From UBA1368 sp964563125 (GTDB lineage: Bacteria; Bacillota; Syntrophomonadia; Syntrophomonadales; Syntrophomonadaceae): DNA of 32,684 nucleotides. Position numbers and translations under genes: made by a program. The notes under the pieces are model-generated. The model did no database searches and was not told the origin of the DNA. It was given only the letters and a program-made list of their open reading frames with translations. The DNA is taken from NCBI GenBank assembly GCA_964563125.1, contig CAZLVY010000021.1, positions 1 to 32,684 on the forward strand, given 5' to 3'. Positions 8,315 through 15,893 of this stretch are shown here, in pieces (positions within the stretch are counted from its first letter, which is position 1; every line of letters starts with the position of its first letter).

Positions 8315-8343
8315 ATTAAACTGACTCTGACTAAAATAGTCAA
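8315..8343 (-). promoter_or_regulatory. Promoter of the second acyl-CoA dehydrogenase gene with overlapping palindrome
   Basis: On the minus strand, TTGACT (8343-8338) is separated by exactly 17 bases from TTTAAT (8320-8315). The predicted start is near 8308, giving a leader of about 70 bases. The perfect palindrome TGACT-N5-AGTCA (8328-8342) covers the -35 box and enters the spacer, where a repressor would block RNA polymerase. Confidence 0.6.
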
Positions 8344-8399
8344 ACATCACCCCCTGCAGGTTATCTTACTAATCGAATTTATTAATTTTAATTATAGGT

Positions 8400-8421
8400 G
8401 GTTTAAAATTCTTTTTAAACC
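8400..8421. repeat. Perfect AT-rich inverted repeat
   Basis: GGTTTAAAA (8400-8408) and TTTTAAACC (8413-8421) form a perfect nine-base stem with a TTCT loop. There is no T-tract, so it is either a weak terminator of the CoA-transferase transcript or a protein-binding site. Confidence 0.5.
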
Positions 8422-8543
8422 CCATCGGGAATAATGGGAAAATTACCACTAATTCAACAACTAATGCTTGCCTATATATCGGTTTCGGCTCTATCCTTGC
8501 CCTGAATTTATTAACAATTATTAAGAAATTTCCTCAAATCTTT

Positions 8544-9899
8544 TCAGGCAAATACTTTTTGTACAGGATAAAAATTCTTTCTCAAACTGTTTTTTAGTTC
8601 ACCCCGTAAATCAGGATGAGCAATTGCAATTAACTCCAGAGCCCTTTCACGAATGCTTTTATATCTTAAATTAGCAATTCCGTATTCGCTAATTACATAT
8701 TGAGCATATGTACGTGGCACTGTAACCGGTGTACCAAGAGGCAATTCAGGCACTATTGACGAAAGCAAACTACCATCAGGTCGACGGCGCGCTGAGGTTA
8801 AAAGGGTTATACCCTTGCCGCCATCTGACCAATAAGAACCCATCATGAAATCCAGTTGCCCCCCTGAACCGCTGATCATTCTATGTCCAATTCCTTCTGA
8901 TGCAATTTGCCCGCTCATATCTATCATCAGTGCCATATTCATAGTAACCATATTAGGATGTTTGGCAATAAAGACCGGGTCATTAGTATAATAGGCAGGG
9001 TGAATTTCACAGGCCGGATTTTCCGCAGCAAATTCATACATTGCTTTATCACCTAAACAAAAAGTACCCATAGTTACACCCTGATGGTATGGTTTACGGG
9101 CATTTGTCACAATGCCCTTTTCTACTAATTGCGGCAGACCTATAGGGTACATTTCTGTTACCACCCCCAGGTCATATTTTCCTTCCAGACCTGCCACAAC
9201 TGATTCAGTGATTCCGCCTATTCCCATTTGGATATTATCCCCGTTATTAATAAGCTCAAGAACATATTGGGCAATGATGTTTTCCACCTCAGTTGCCTCT
9301 CCACGCTTGAACTCGGGTATAGGGCTGGAATGCTCAATGAAATAATCAAATTCCGATATATGCAGCCAATTGTTACCAAATACTACTGGCATCTGCTCAT
9401 TTACTTCTCCTATTGCCACCCGGAGTCGACCTTTAGCTCTGCCATCTTTTAAAACTGCCATACTGTAATCACTGGTAAGGCTCAAGTTTACATAACCGTT
9501 TTTATCCGGCGGGGTTACCATAGTAATATACACATCAGAACGTTCAGTGCATTTTTGACCTCCATCAAAAACAGTACTTACCAAAAAATCAGCCGTATTA
9601 GCAGCATAACTGTCACGAATAGCTGCTACTCCGAATGCCGGTACATAATTAATATGGCCTTGAATCTGTCTCATAAAATCCGGATCATACAATCTATTAG
9701 GACGAAGTTGAATACAATCCATAATACTAACGTCACGCAGTTCTTCATGTCGATCCAAAATTGCTTCGTATAGTTCTGCTGAACAGCCTCCAACCCCAAT
9801 TGCTATAGAAATAAAATCCCCGGATTTTACCGATTGTGCTGCTTCTGCAAAAGAAACACATTTACGGCGGTATTCTTCCTGCCATGATTGATACGACAT
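8544..9899 (-). CDS. Acetyl-CoA hydrolase/4-hydroxybutyrate-type CoA-transferase
   Basis: This is a family I CoA-transferase of 451 residues that swaps CoA between acetate and another acid such as butyrate, either activating fatty acids or releasing acetate. Seen: a glycine-rich N-terminal loop (GVGGCSAE, 35-42), GIGGITESV (226-234), the TEM motif whose E249 aligns with the catalytic Glu of 4-hydroxybutyrate CoA-transferases, and the C-terminal signature EYGIANLR...IAHPDLR. I chose the ATG at 9899, seven bases after GGAGG, because the upstream TTG reading contains the binding site. It has a near-consensus promoter and is divergent from the acetate-family transporter. Acetyl-CoA hydrolase is the alternative annotation; a butyrate/acetate CoA-transferase fits the neighbours better, but this is inference. 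Confidence 0.9.
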   Translation of the reverse strand: MSYQSWQEEYRRKCVSFAEAAQSVKSGDFISIAIGVGGCSAELYEAILDRHEELRDVSIMDCIQLRPNRLYDPDFMRQIQGHINYVPAFGVAAIRDSYAANTADFLVSTVFDGGQKCTERSDVYITMVTPPDKNGYVNLSLTSDYSMAVLKDGRAKGRLRVAIGEVNEQMPVVFGNNWLHISEFDYFIEHSSPIPEFKRGEATEVENIIAQYVLELINNGDNIQMGIGGITESVVAGLEGKYDLGVVTEMYPIGLPQLVEKGIVTNARKPYHQGVTMGTFCLGDKAMYEFAAENPACEIHPAYYTNDPVFIAKHPNMVTMNMALMIDMSGQIASEGIGHRMISGSGGQLDFMMGSYWSDGGKGITLLTSARRRPDGSLLSSIVPELPLGTPVTVPRTYAQYVISEYGIANLRYKSIRERALELIAIAHPDLRGELKNSLRKNFYPVQKVFA

Positions 9900-10245
9900 T
9901 ATTTTCCCTCCACGCTCCAATATTTCTACAATAATTTCAATATATTTTAATTGCGTATAATTGTCAACCGTAATAACTTGTGCATCTGCATAATTAAACT
10001 ATTATTTAAACTCTGACAGGTCCTTATAACTAAATATTAATAACTAATCATTATCCTTAAAAAGGCATATGACCTGAACTTAAAGAAATTAATTTAAGAA
10101 CAGCATCATTTTTCAATGAGATTGTAATCGAATAAACAGGATTTTATCTAGTTATGTTGAATATATGTAGCAGTATTCAGCAGGGGGTGAATTATAAATC
10201 CTAGAGGTTGAATGTATTGACAAATATTTTTTTGGGGGGGAAATT
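9900..10245. other. Divergent control region between CoA-transferase and transporter genes
   Basis: The left part holds the CoA-transferase promoter. For the transporter I see only a weak candidate (TTGTAA, 17 bases, TATCTA at about 10123-10151) and an unusual leader in which seven T and seven G run directly into the ribosome binding site. No coding sequence is seen. Confidence 0.4.
9939..9967 (-). promoter_or_regulatory. SigmaA-type promoter of the CoA-transferase gene
   Basis: Minus-strand TTGACA (9967-9962), a 17-base spacer, then TATATT (9944-9939). The predicted start is near 9932, about 33 bases before the ATG at 9899. Confidence 0.75.
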
Positions 10246-10905
10246 ATGTCGACCGTAAATGAAATGAAGGTAACCGGGCATGTGCAGGAACTGGTTGCTA
10301 ATCCAACACCATTAGGACTGTTCGGACTGGCAATAGTAACTTTAGTAGCTTCATCGAGTAAACTGGGAATAACAGACGGTACCGCTTATATTATACCCTG
10401 GGCAATTTTCTTGGGTGCTTGTGCGCAGTTTGTAGCAGGTATCATGGACTACAAACATAACAATACTTTTGGCGCCACAGCTTTTTGTGCTTATGGCTTC
10501 TTCTGGTTCGGTATGGGGATGAGTTGGATGATTGCCACCGGTATTATTGGCCAAGGTGTAGCCTACGATCCACGACAAATGGGTTTTGCCTTTCTGGGCT
10601 ACTTTATATTCACCATGTTTATGACTGTTGGTGCCATGGGTACTAACAAAATACTATTTATAATATTTTTCCTGATCGATCTGCTTTTCCTGGGACTTTT
10701 CATGAGCACCTTGGGCTGGGGCGGAGAATTATGGCACATGCTGGCTGCATATTCTGAACTTGGTATTGCTATCTTTTCTTTTTATGGTTCTGCAGCTGCG
10801 GTTTTAAATACCCATTATGGTATTACTGTTTTACCAATTGGCAGTGCATTCGGTCCCTTTACTAAAGCTGCTGTTGCCGCGAAGCAATCTGTCGTCTCTG
10901 CATAA
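10246..10905 (+). CDS. Acetate/succinate transporter, GPR1/FUN34/YaaH (SatP) family
   Basis: This integral membrane protein of 219 residues has about six hydrophobic helices. The family signature NPTPLGLFGLA is at residues 19-29 at the start of the first helix. The family moves acetate or succinate with protons and forms hexameric channels. The length matches bacterial members (about 190-220). In a bacterium that oxidises fatty acids to acetate, export is the likely direction, but that is inference. It is divergent from the CoA-transferase gene, and a strong terminator follows. The ATG comes five bases after a run of G. Direction and substrate cannot be told from the sequence. Confidence 0.92.
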   Translation: MSTVNEMKVTGHVQELVANPTPLGLFGLAIVTLVASSSKLGITDGTAYIIPWAIFLGACAQFVAGIMDYKHNNTFGATAFCAYGFFWFGMGMSWMIATGIIGQGVAYDPRQMGFAFLGYFIFTMFMTVGAMGTNKILFIIFFLIDLLFLGLFMSTLGWGGELWHMLAAYSELGIAIFSFYGSAAAVLNTHYGITVLPIGSAFGPFTKAAVAAKQSVVSA

Positions 10906-10914
10906 ATCTATTTT

Positions 10915-10950
10915 TAAAAAAAGACACGGCCTCAGGGCTGTGTCTTTTTT
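10915..10950. terminator. Bidirectional intrinsic terminator between convergent genes
   Basis: AAAGACAC pairs with GTGTCTTT, and an inner GGCC/GGCT stem extends it. A runs on one side and T runs on the other, so it can end both the transporter transcript (+) and the glucosaminidase transcript (-). Confidence 0.88.
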
Positions 10951-10962
10951 ATTATTTCAACA

Positions 10963-11952
10963 TTAACGTTTCAATTTAGCTATTTGGTTTCTTAGAGCTT
11001 GATTCTCTTTTTCCAAATCCTTTATTCGCTGTTCAGGAGTAATAATTATAGTCTGGCTAACTGGCTGCCAAACCTTTTTATAATAGTCATTTATTATACT
11101 GTGACCATATGTATCGCAGTTGGCAAAAGCCGTAGCATAATCCGGATACTTGCTTCTGTCATAACCGGGAACCGCCCACTTACCACCCAAGTCTTCCCAA
11201 TTAGTGGAATTACCCCGCTTGATTAAAGCAAATCTGGGACTGAGCAAATCTTTTCCGGCAGGCAGTGGAGCAGTCGTAGCATAAGCATATAGATGTTGAA
11301 TATGAGCTTCCACGCCAGTAGCAGGCGTATCAAAAAAAGCCCCGTGTTTTCCTTCTTCAAACCAAACCCTATTGGGGTCAGCTCCTCTTAAGTCTTCATC
11401 TGCAGCAGCTGCTTTTCCGGTAGCGCTAAGTCCACAATAATTATTTTGCTCAGGCAGAACTATGCCGCCATATTTCCACCAACCGGTTTCCTTAGCTGAC
11501 TGACAAAAGGCAATATCCCCTCTGATTCCATATTCTTTACCAATCTTAATATATAAAGCAGCCAAGTCCGGAGCATTAGGGTTGTTCTTAAGCGCCAGAT
11601 CCCTAAGCTCAGCACTGCTAACCATTGATTCACCAAGAATAGATAAAGTATGATACTGACTGTCCGATTCTGCCGGTGTCTCCGCTTCTGCATGACTGGT
11701 AATTATTACAGCTCTGCCTGTCCCATCCCATTGTACATCCATTCCCAGAGTTTCACTTATTACCCGGATTGGCACCATAGTTCTATCATTAATTATTACG
11801 GGATTTGTATCAGTATTTATCTCCTTCCCGTTTATGTAAATTTTTATAGTCTCCCCAGCGTCAGCTGCCTGGGGTATGTAAAAAAGAGTTCCGGCGGCAA
11901 ATACTGCTATTAAAAGAAATGCAACGATTTTAGCGGGCTTAAACAACTTCAC
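10963..11952 (-). CDS. Secreted glucosaminidase (GH73-like) with copper-amine-oxidase-type N-terminal domain
   Basis: This exported cell-wall hydrolase has 329 residues. A signal peptide (about 1-32) has basic residues near its start, then a hydrophobic stretch ending near AADA. A copper-amine-oxidase N-terminal-like stalk domain follows (about 36-86; INGKEI, then NDRTMVPIRVISETLG). The N-acetylglucosaminidase domain runs from about 115 to 297, with the likely catalytic Glu E155 in SAKETGWW. A short coiled coil (305-328) ends the protein. I chose the GTG at 11952, eight bases after GGAGG; the longer ATG reading at 11991 would place residues ahead of the signal peptide and has no binding site. 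A role in peptidoglycan turnover at the surface is expected from the family. Confidence 0.87.
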   Translation of the reverse strand: MKLFKPAKIVAFLLIAVFAAGTLFYIPQAADAGETIKIYINGKEINTDTNPVIINDRTMVPIRVISETLGMDVQWDGTGRAVIITSHAEAETPAESDSQYHTLSILGESMVSSAELRDLALKNNPNAPDLAALYIKIGKEYGIRGDIAFCQSAKETGWWKYGGIVLPEQNNYCGLSATGKAAAADEDLRGADPNRVWFEEGKHGAFFDTPATGVEAHIQHLYAYATTAPLPAGKDLLSPRFALIKRGNSTNWEDLGGKWAVPGYDRSKYPDYATAFANCDTYGHSIINDYYKKVWQPVSQTIIITPEQRIKDLEKENQALRNQIAKLKR

Positions 11953-12302
11953 AAAAAACACCTCCATATTATTTATTATTAATTTAAGCATCCAATATAA
12001 ATGTCCACCCTCGTTTATGTCCAGACGGCAATTTTTTTTGGATTCATCAAATTTGTATATGATTTAGATGCATAAATTCTTACAAATAAAATACGAAAAA
12101 ACCTTATACCTCCAAATTATAACAAAAGAATTAGTTAAGTTGCAGTATATCATCATATTTCGCCAATAATACTCATAAAAAATTGGAAATTTTAGCCACA
12201 ATAAGACACGATACGCTATGCCAAATGTTGTATTCTATTATTGCATTATCTTATTATATTTTACTTGGGAAATTTAGACAATGTTTGCAGGGAGGGTCTT
12301 TA
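11953..12302. other. Divergent intergenic region, glucosaminidase and hybrid kinase
   Basis: This AT-rich 350-base region includes 120 bases that could be read as an N-terminal extension of the kinase, but these have no ribosome binding site. A possible plus-strand promoter is TTGTAT with an 18-base spacer and TATTAT, near 12227-12256. It is weak because the whole stretch is AT-rich. Confidence 0.35.
11994..12023 (-). promoter_or_regulatory. Candidate promoter of the glucosaminidase gene
   Basis: Minus-strand TGGACA (12023-12018), an 18-base spacer, then TATATT (11999-11994), about 40 bases before the GTG start. The fit is moderate. Confidence 0.4.
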
Positions 12303-13943
12303 GTGTTGATTCATTATTTGAAGCGTTGGTGCTTTCCATACATAGCGTTTATGATTTTACTGACAAGTCTTATAAGCGGTTATTTCTACGGGTCAAAAGA
12401 CCCAAACTATTATGTAGCAGCAAATACCTTGCTGTTGATTGCTGTTTTGCTTATAGCAATATATATCGCTACATCATTAATGGCAACTAAACCAATCGCA
12501 AGCAGTAATATATCTACACACAAACTCCTGGCTAATCTTAGTCATGAATTCAGAACTCCTATGATCGGTATTATTGGTGCTGTGGATTTACTGGAAAGCG
12601 ATAACTTGACTTCTGAGCAAAGCGATAATGTAGAAATTATAAAGAAATCCGGTCGTAATCTATTAGCTATCATAGACAATGTTTTAGAAATAAATAAGCT
12701 GGAACTAGGTCAGGCAGAAACAACTCTCCTGCCTTATTCTCTGAAAAAGATTATTAACTCATGCGCAATCGAAGTAACCCCTTCACTTAAGGCTAAAGGT
12801 TTAAATTTTAATATTGATATTGCCAGTGACACTTGTGTTATCGCAATGGTAGATGAGGTGAAGCTAAAACAAGTCGTATTAAATTTATTACATCAAGCTA
12901 TTGAATATGCAGAAGACGGCAGCATTATTATTAAAGCTAATTTGAAAGAAGCGCTTATTTCCAAACATCATTTGCTGCTGTCAGTTACCTATACCGGGTC
13001 TTATAAACTGTTACCTCTTGTTAATCCTCTGGCAAATTTAGATAACTCTTCTCCTGCTAATGAGTTTACCTCTGGCTTAGGTTTATATTTTTGTAAGAAG
13101 CTTACTGAGTTTATGGGAGGCCGGTTCTGGATATCCCACCAAGCAGATGGGAGTTCGACTTTTCAATTAAGCCTCCCTATTGAAATTCTCACCGAAGACC
13201 AATTTGATGAAAATGAAACTGTCTCTTTAAATATTTGTTCAGCAGCACCTTTTGCTAGGATTAAAGTCTTACTGGTTGAAGATAATAATTTCAATGTTAA
13301 AATCTTATCTCAAATGTTACATAACTATGGTTTTGAAGTTACTACAGCTAATAATGGTTTGGAGTGCTTACAAATATTGCAGGCAGAAACTTTTAATGTA
13401 ATTTTAATGGATATGCAGATGCCGGTTATGGACGGATATGAAGCATCGCGAATTATTAGCAATGACCCCAATTATAGCTCTATTCCAATTATTGCAGTAA
13501 CAGCCAATGCCATGATTGGAGACCGTGAAAAGTGTCTTGCCTGCGGATGTACTTCCTATTTGGCTAAACCATTCCAGACCCGGGAGTTGACTCAGGAAAT
13601 TGAACAGGTCTTAAAATCCAGGACCATTTCTAAAAAAAGTCCCCACCCCGGTGAAGATAATCTGGCCGGATCATTGCCGGAATTTATTGCCGCATTAGCC
13701 AAATCTATCAGCCAACTTGAAGAAGCATATATTAAAGCAGACTGGAACCTGATAATAAACATCTGCCATGATATTAAAGGCATGGCCGGAATATATAGTT
13801 ATAAGGATATTTATCATCATGCCTCACTAATTGAGGCTGCTGGCCGAAAGAAAATGGCTAAAATAGTTAGCATGACTTTACTGGATTTAAAAGCTTCCTA
13901 TACAGACTTAATCTCATTCCATGATATAACTGGCATCAGTTAA
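12303..13943 (+). CDS. Membrane hybrid sensor protein: HisKA, degenerate HATPase, receiver, HPt
   Basis: This is a phosphorelay protein of 546 residues. I start at the GTG at 12303, six bases after GGAGGG; the upstream ATG at 12183 lacks a site. Two membrane helices (about 8-30 and 39-61) are joined by a very short loop, so there is no real extracellular sensor. HisKA has the phospho-acceptor H81 in NLSHEFRTP. In the ATPase domain the N-box reads NLLHQAIEY, with Gln (Q198) where Asn is essential. The G1 box reads VTYTGSY (Y230), with neither Asp nor the second Gly. The G2 box GLGLYFCKKL is kept. The receiver (321-438) has D370, Thr and Lys in place. HPt has H489 in CHDIKGMAG. It may be unable to autophosphorylate and may act as a relay partner of another kinase. 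Confidence 0.88.
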   Translation: MLIHYLKRWCFPYIAFMILLTSLISGYFYGSKDPNYYVAANTLLLIAVLLIAIYIATSLMATKPIASSNISTHKLLANLSHEFRTPMIGIIGAVDLLESDNLTSEQSDNVEIIKKSGRNLLAIIDNVLEINKLELGQAETTLLPYSLKKIINSCAIEVTPSLKAKGLNFNIDIASDTCVIAMVDEVKLKQVVLNLLHQAIEYAEDGSIIIKANLKEALISKHHLLLSVTYTGSYKLLPLVNPLANLDNSSPANEFTSGLGLYFCKKLTEFMGGRFWISHQADGSSTFQLSLPIEILTEDQFDENETVSLNICSAAPFARIKVLLVEDNNFNVKILSQMLHNYGFEVTTANNGLECLQILQAETFNVILMDMQMPVMDGYEASRIISNDPNYSSIPIIAVTANAMIGDREKCLACGCTSYLAKPFQTRELTQEIEQVLKSRTISKKSPHPGEDNLAGSLPEFIAALAKSISQLEEAYIKADWNLIINICHDIKGMAGIYSYKDIYHHASLIEAAGRKKMAKIVSMTLLDLKASYTDLISFHDITGIS

Positions 13944-13977
13944 GATTACCCCTGGATAACAACTGGGCATACTACTC

Positions 13978-14006
13978 TTGACAAAAAGAACTCAGCAAGT
14001 TAATAT
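13978..14006 (+). promoter_or_regulatory. SigmaA-type promoter of the DegV gene
   Basis: A perfect TTGACA (13978-13983), a 17-base spacer, then TAATAT (14001-14006). The predicted start is near 14013, leaving a leader of about 34 bases with AGGAGG. The gene can therefore be expressed apart from the kinase before it. Confidence 0.78.
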
Positions 14007-14046
14007 TTGTCAGAATATTCATTTAATACAGGAGGTCTTCTTATAT

Positions 14047-14883
14047 ATGGCAAGATTTATTGCAACAGACAGCACCAGCGACTTACCGGAATCATTTAAA
14101 CATCTGAACAATATTAAAATTGTTCCTTTAAATGTTCATATCAATGAAGAAGTTTTCAAAGACGGTATTGACCTGACCAATATAGTTTATTATCAGCGCC
14201 TGCGCAATGAATCTATCTCTCCTCTCACATCACAACCATCTTCCGGTGACTTTATGGTGGTTTTTGACAGTTTAGCTCAAGGTGATGAAATGTTAGTAAT
14301 CCTTGTTTCTTCACTGTTGTCAGGAACTGTGCAATCAGCATTATTAGCCAGTGAATTGGTTATGCAACAAAAGCAGGGGATTAAAATCGAGATAATTGAT
14401 TCCCAATCTGCTGCAATTGGTTTGGGATTTCAGGTAATGAGGGCTTATGAAATGATCAAGACCGAAAAGTCTCTGACAGAAATAAAAGCAGAGGTACTGC
14501 GGATTCAGGATAAAAGCAAAATATTTTTTGTGGTCGATAATCTTGAGTACCTGTTCCGCGGCGGCAGAATAAGCGGTATAGGCAAGCAAATCGGTAACAT
14601 TTTGCAGCTTAAACCAATTCTGATTCTCAAAGAGGGAAAAGTAGAAGTATTTGATAAAGTAAGAACCAAGCATAAAGCAGTCAACCGTATTTTAGATGAA
14701 GTAAAAAAAGATGCAGCTAATATCGAAAATCTAGCCGTCCTTCATATTGACAATGAAAAAGAAGCTCAGGAACTGGCTAAAGAAATTGGCCTTTTTTATC
14801 CGGGTCCTATCCTGATTACTGAACCAGGTCCTGTAATAGGAACACATACCGGACCTGGGACCATTGGTTTAGCTTATTATTAA
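14047..14883 (+). CDS. DegV family (FakB-like) fatty-acid-binding protein
   Basis: This cytoplasmic protein has 278 residues, the usual family length. Family motifs seen are TDSTSDLP near the N-terminus (about 7-14), TSQPSSGDF (about 64-72), SSLLSGTVQSA (about 92-102), a central FRGGRISG and a C-terminal GTHTGPG (about 266-272). Members bind one fatty acid in a deep pocket; FakB members present it to the kinase FakA. No FakA or DAK-type gene is in the window. I chose the ATG at 14047 after AGGAGG (11 bases) over an upstream TTG/ACG reading. In a bacterium with acyl-CoA dehydrogenases it could carry exogenous fatty acids, but this is inference. Confidence 0.9.
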   Translation: MARFIATDSTSDLPESFKHLNNIKIVPLNVHINEEVFKDGIDLTNIVYYQRLRNESISPLTSQPSSGDFMVVFDSLAQGDEMLVILVSSLLSGTVQSALLASELVMQQKQGIKIEIIDSQSAAIGLGFQVMRAYEMIKTEKSLTEIKAEVLRIQDKSKIFFVVDNLEYLFRGGRISGIGKQIGNILQLKPILILKEGKVEVFDKVRTKHKAVNRILDEVKKDAANIENLAVLHIDNEKEAQELAKEIGLFYPGPILITEPGPVIGTHTGPGTIGLAYY

Positions 14884-14909
14884 AATGAAAAAACACGTAG
14901 AGAGCGATA

Positions 14910-14944
14910 ATAACCCCGGTAATAAATTTTAACACCGGGGTTAT
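14910..14944. terminator. Hairpin between convergent DegV and metF genes
   Basis: TAACCCCGGT (14911-14920) pairs perfectly with ACCGGGGTTA (14934-14943), plus one more A-T pair, around a 13-base loop. The position between two convergent stop codons suggests a bidirectional terminator. Neither side has a good T-tract, so efficiency is uncertain. Confidence 0.6.
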
Positions 14945-14948
14945 GTCA

Positions 14949-15812
14949 TTATAAACTACAGTTATTAACGATCTGGCTTATCTGCTCTGCTTTATTCATT
15001 GTATATAAATGAATTCCGGCTACTTTGCTATCCAGTAAATCCTCAATTTGCTGTGAAGCATATTCAATTCCCGCTTTTTCCATATCTAGCGGGTCTTTTT
15101 CATATTTATTTACAATGTTTAAGAGTTTAGCCGGAATTGATGCTCCGCATAAGTAAATAAAGCGTTTGATTTGGCTAGCATTGAGAATGGGCATTATTCC
15201 AGGTACAATGGGGCAGTTAATGCCACTTTTCTCTGCTTTTTCGCAAAAATCATAAAAAATACGATTATCGAAAAAAAGCTGGGTTATTAAAAAATCTGCG
15301 CCTGCATCGACCTTTCGCTTCAAATAAGCTATATCTTCACTTAGCCGGCGGCACTCCGGGTGCCCTTCGGGATGTGCAGCAGCAGCAATACCAAAACCAC
15401 CCTTTTGCTGAATCTGCTCAATCAGTTGCGAAGCAAACTGGCACTCCTGCAAGCTGAAATCAAAATCACCTGCACTAACTGGTGCGTCCCCCCTCAGTGC
15501 CATAATATTAACTACACTTTCCCGCTTTAATTCATCAAGAATTCCCTCTATTTCGTTCAGGCTGTGATTAACACAAGTAAGATGTGCCTGGGGTTCAATC
15601 CCATATTCTTTTTTAATACGGGCGGCAATTTCCACCGTTCTTTCCCGGGTACTGCCTGCTGCCCCATAAGTAACACTTATGTATTCCGGTTTAAGTTGAG
15701 TCAGCTTGTCCAGTGTAAAAAAAATCGATTCTACTGGATAATCATTTTTAGGTGGAAAGATTTCAAGTGATAGAACTGGTCTTTTAGCTTTATATAGCTC
15801 TATTATTCTCAT
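14949..15812 (-). CDS. metF: 5,10-methylenetetrahydrofolate reductase
   Basis: This is a flavin-dependent methylenetetrahydrofolate reductase of 287 residues that makes 5-methyl-tetrahydrofolate for methionine synthesis or one-carbon flow. The N-terminal LEIFPPK motif holds the catalytic Glu, and ALRGD carries the conserved Asp near the flavin. The TIM-barrel core extends to about residue 275 without an extra C-terminal domain. I chose the ATG at 15812, five bases after GGGGAGGG. It is the last gene of the long minus-strand run, about 80 bases after icd, and is followed by the 14910 hairpin. No partner MetV or acetyl-CoA-pathway genes are nearby, so a methionine role is the default reading. 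Confidence 0.93.
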   Translation of the reverse strand: MRIIELYKAKRPVLSLEIFPPKNDYPVESIFFTLDKLTQLKPEYISVTYGAAGSTRERTVEIAARIKKEYGIEPQAHLTCVNHSLNEIEGILDELKRESVVNIMALRGDAPVSAGDFDFSLQECQFASQLIEQIQQKGGFGIAAAAHPEGHPECRRLSEDIAYLKRKVDAGADFLITQLFFDNRIFYDFCEKAEKSGINCPIVPGIMPILNASQIKRFIYLCGASIPAKLLNIVNKYEKDPLDMEKAGIEYASQQIEDLLDSKVAGIHLYTMNKAEQISQIVNNCSL

Positions 15813-15893
15813 GATAACCCTCCCCACCTTAAATAATAGCTTGTTAGTTTAAGCAGTTGCTTACTCGTATCTCTGCCCTATTATAATCTTTGT

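Larger units (their letters stand above)
8240..8543. other. Intergenic region: promoter, palindrome and inverted repeat
   Basis: This 304-base spacer carries the promoter and palindrome of the gene at 6404 and an AT-rich perfect inverted repeat at 8400-8421. I see no clear T-tailed terminator for the CoA-transferase gene that ends at 8544. Confidence 0.5.

Noticed and set aside
12183..12302. N-terminal 40-residue extension of the hybrid kinase
   Set aside because: The ATG at 12183 has no ribosome binding site, while GGAGGG sits six bases before the GTG at 12303, just ahead of the first membrane helix.
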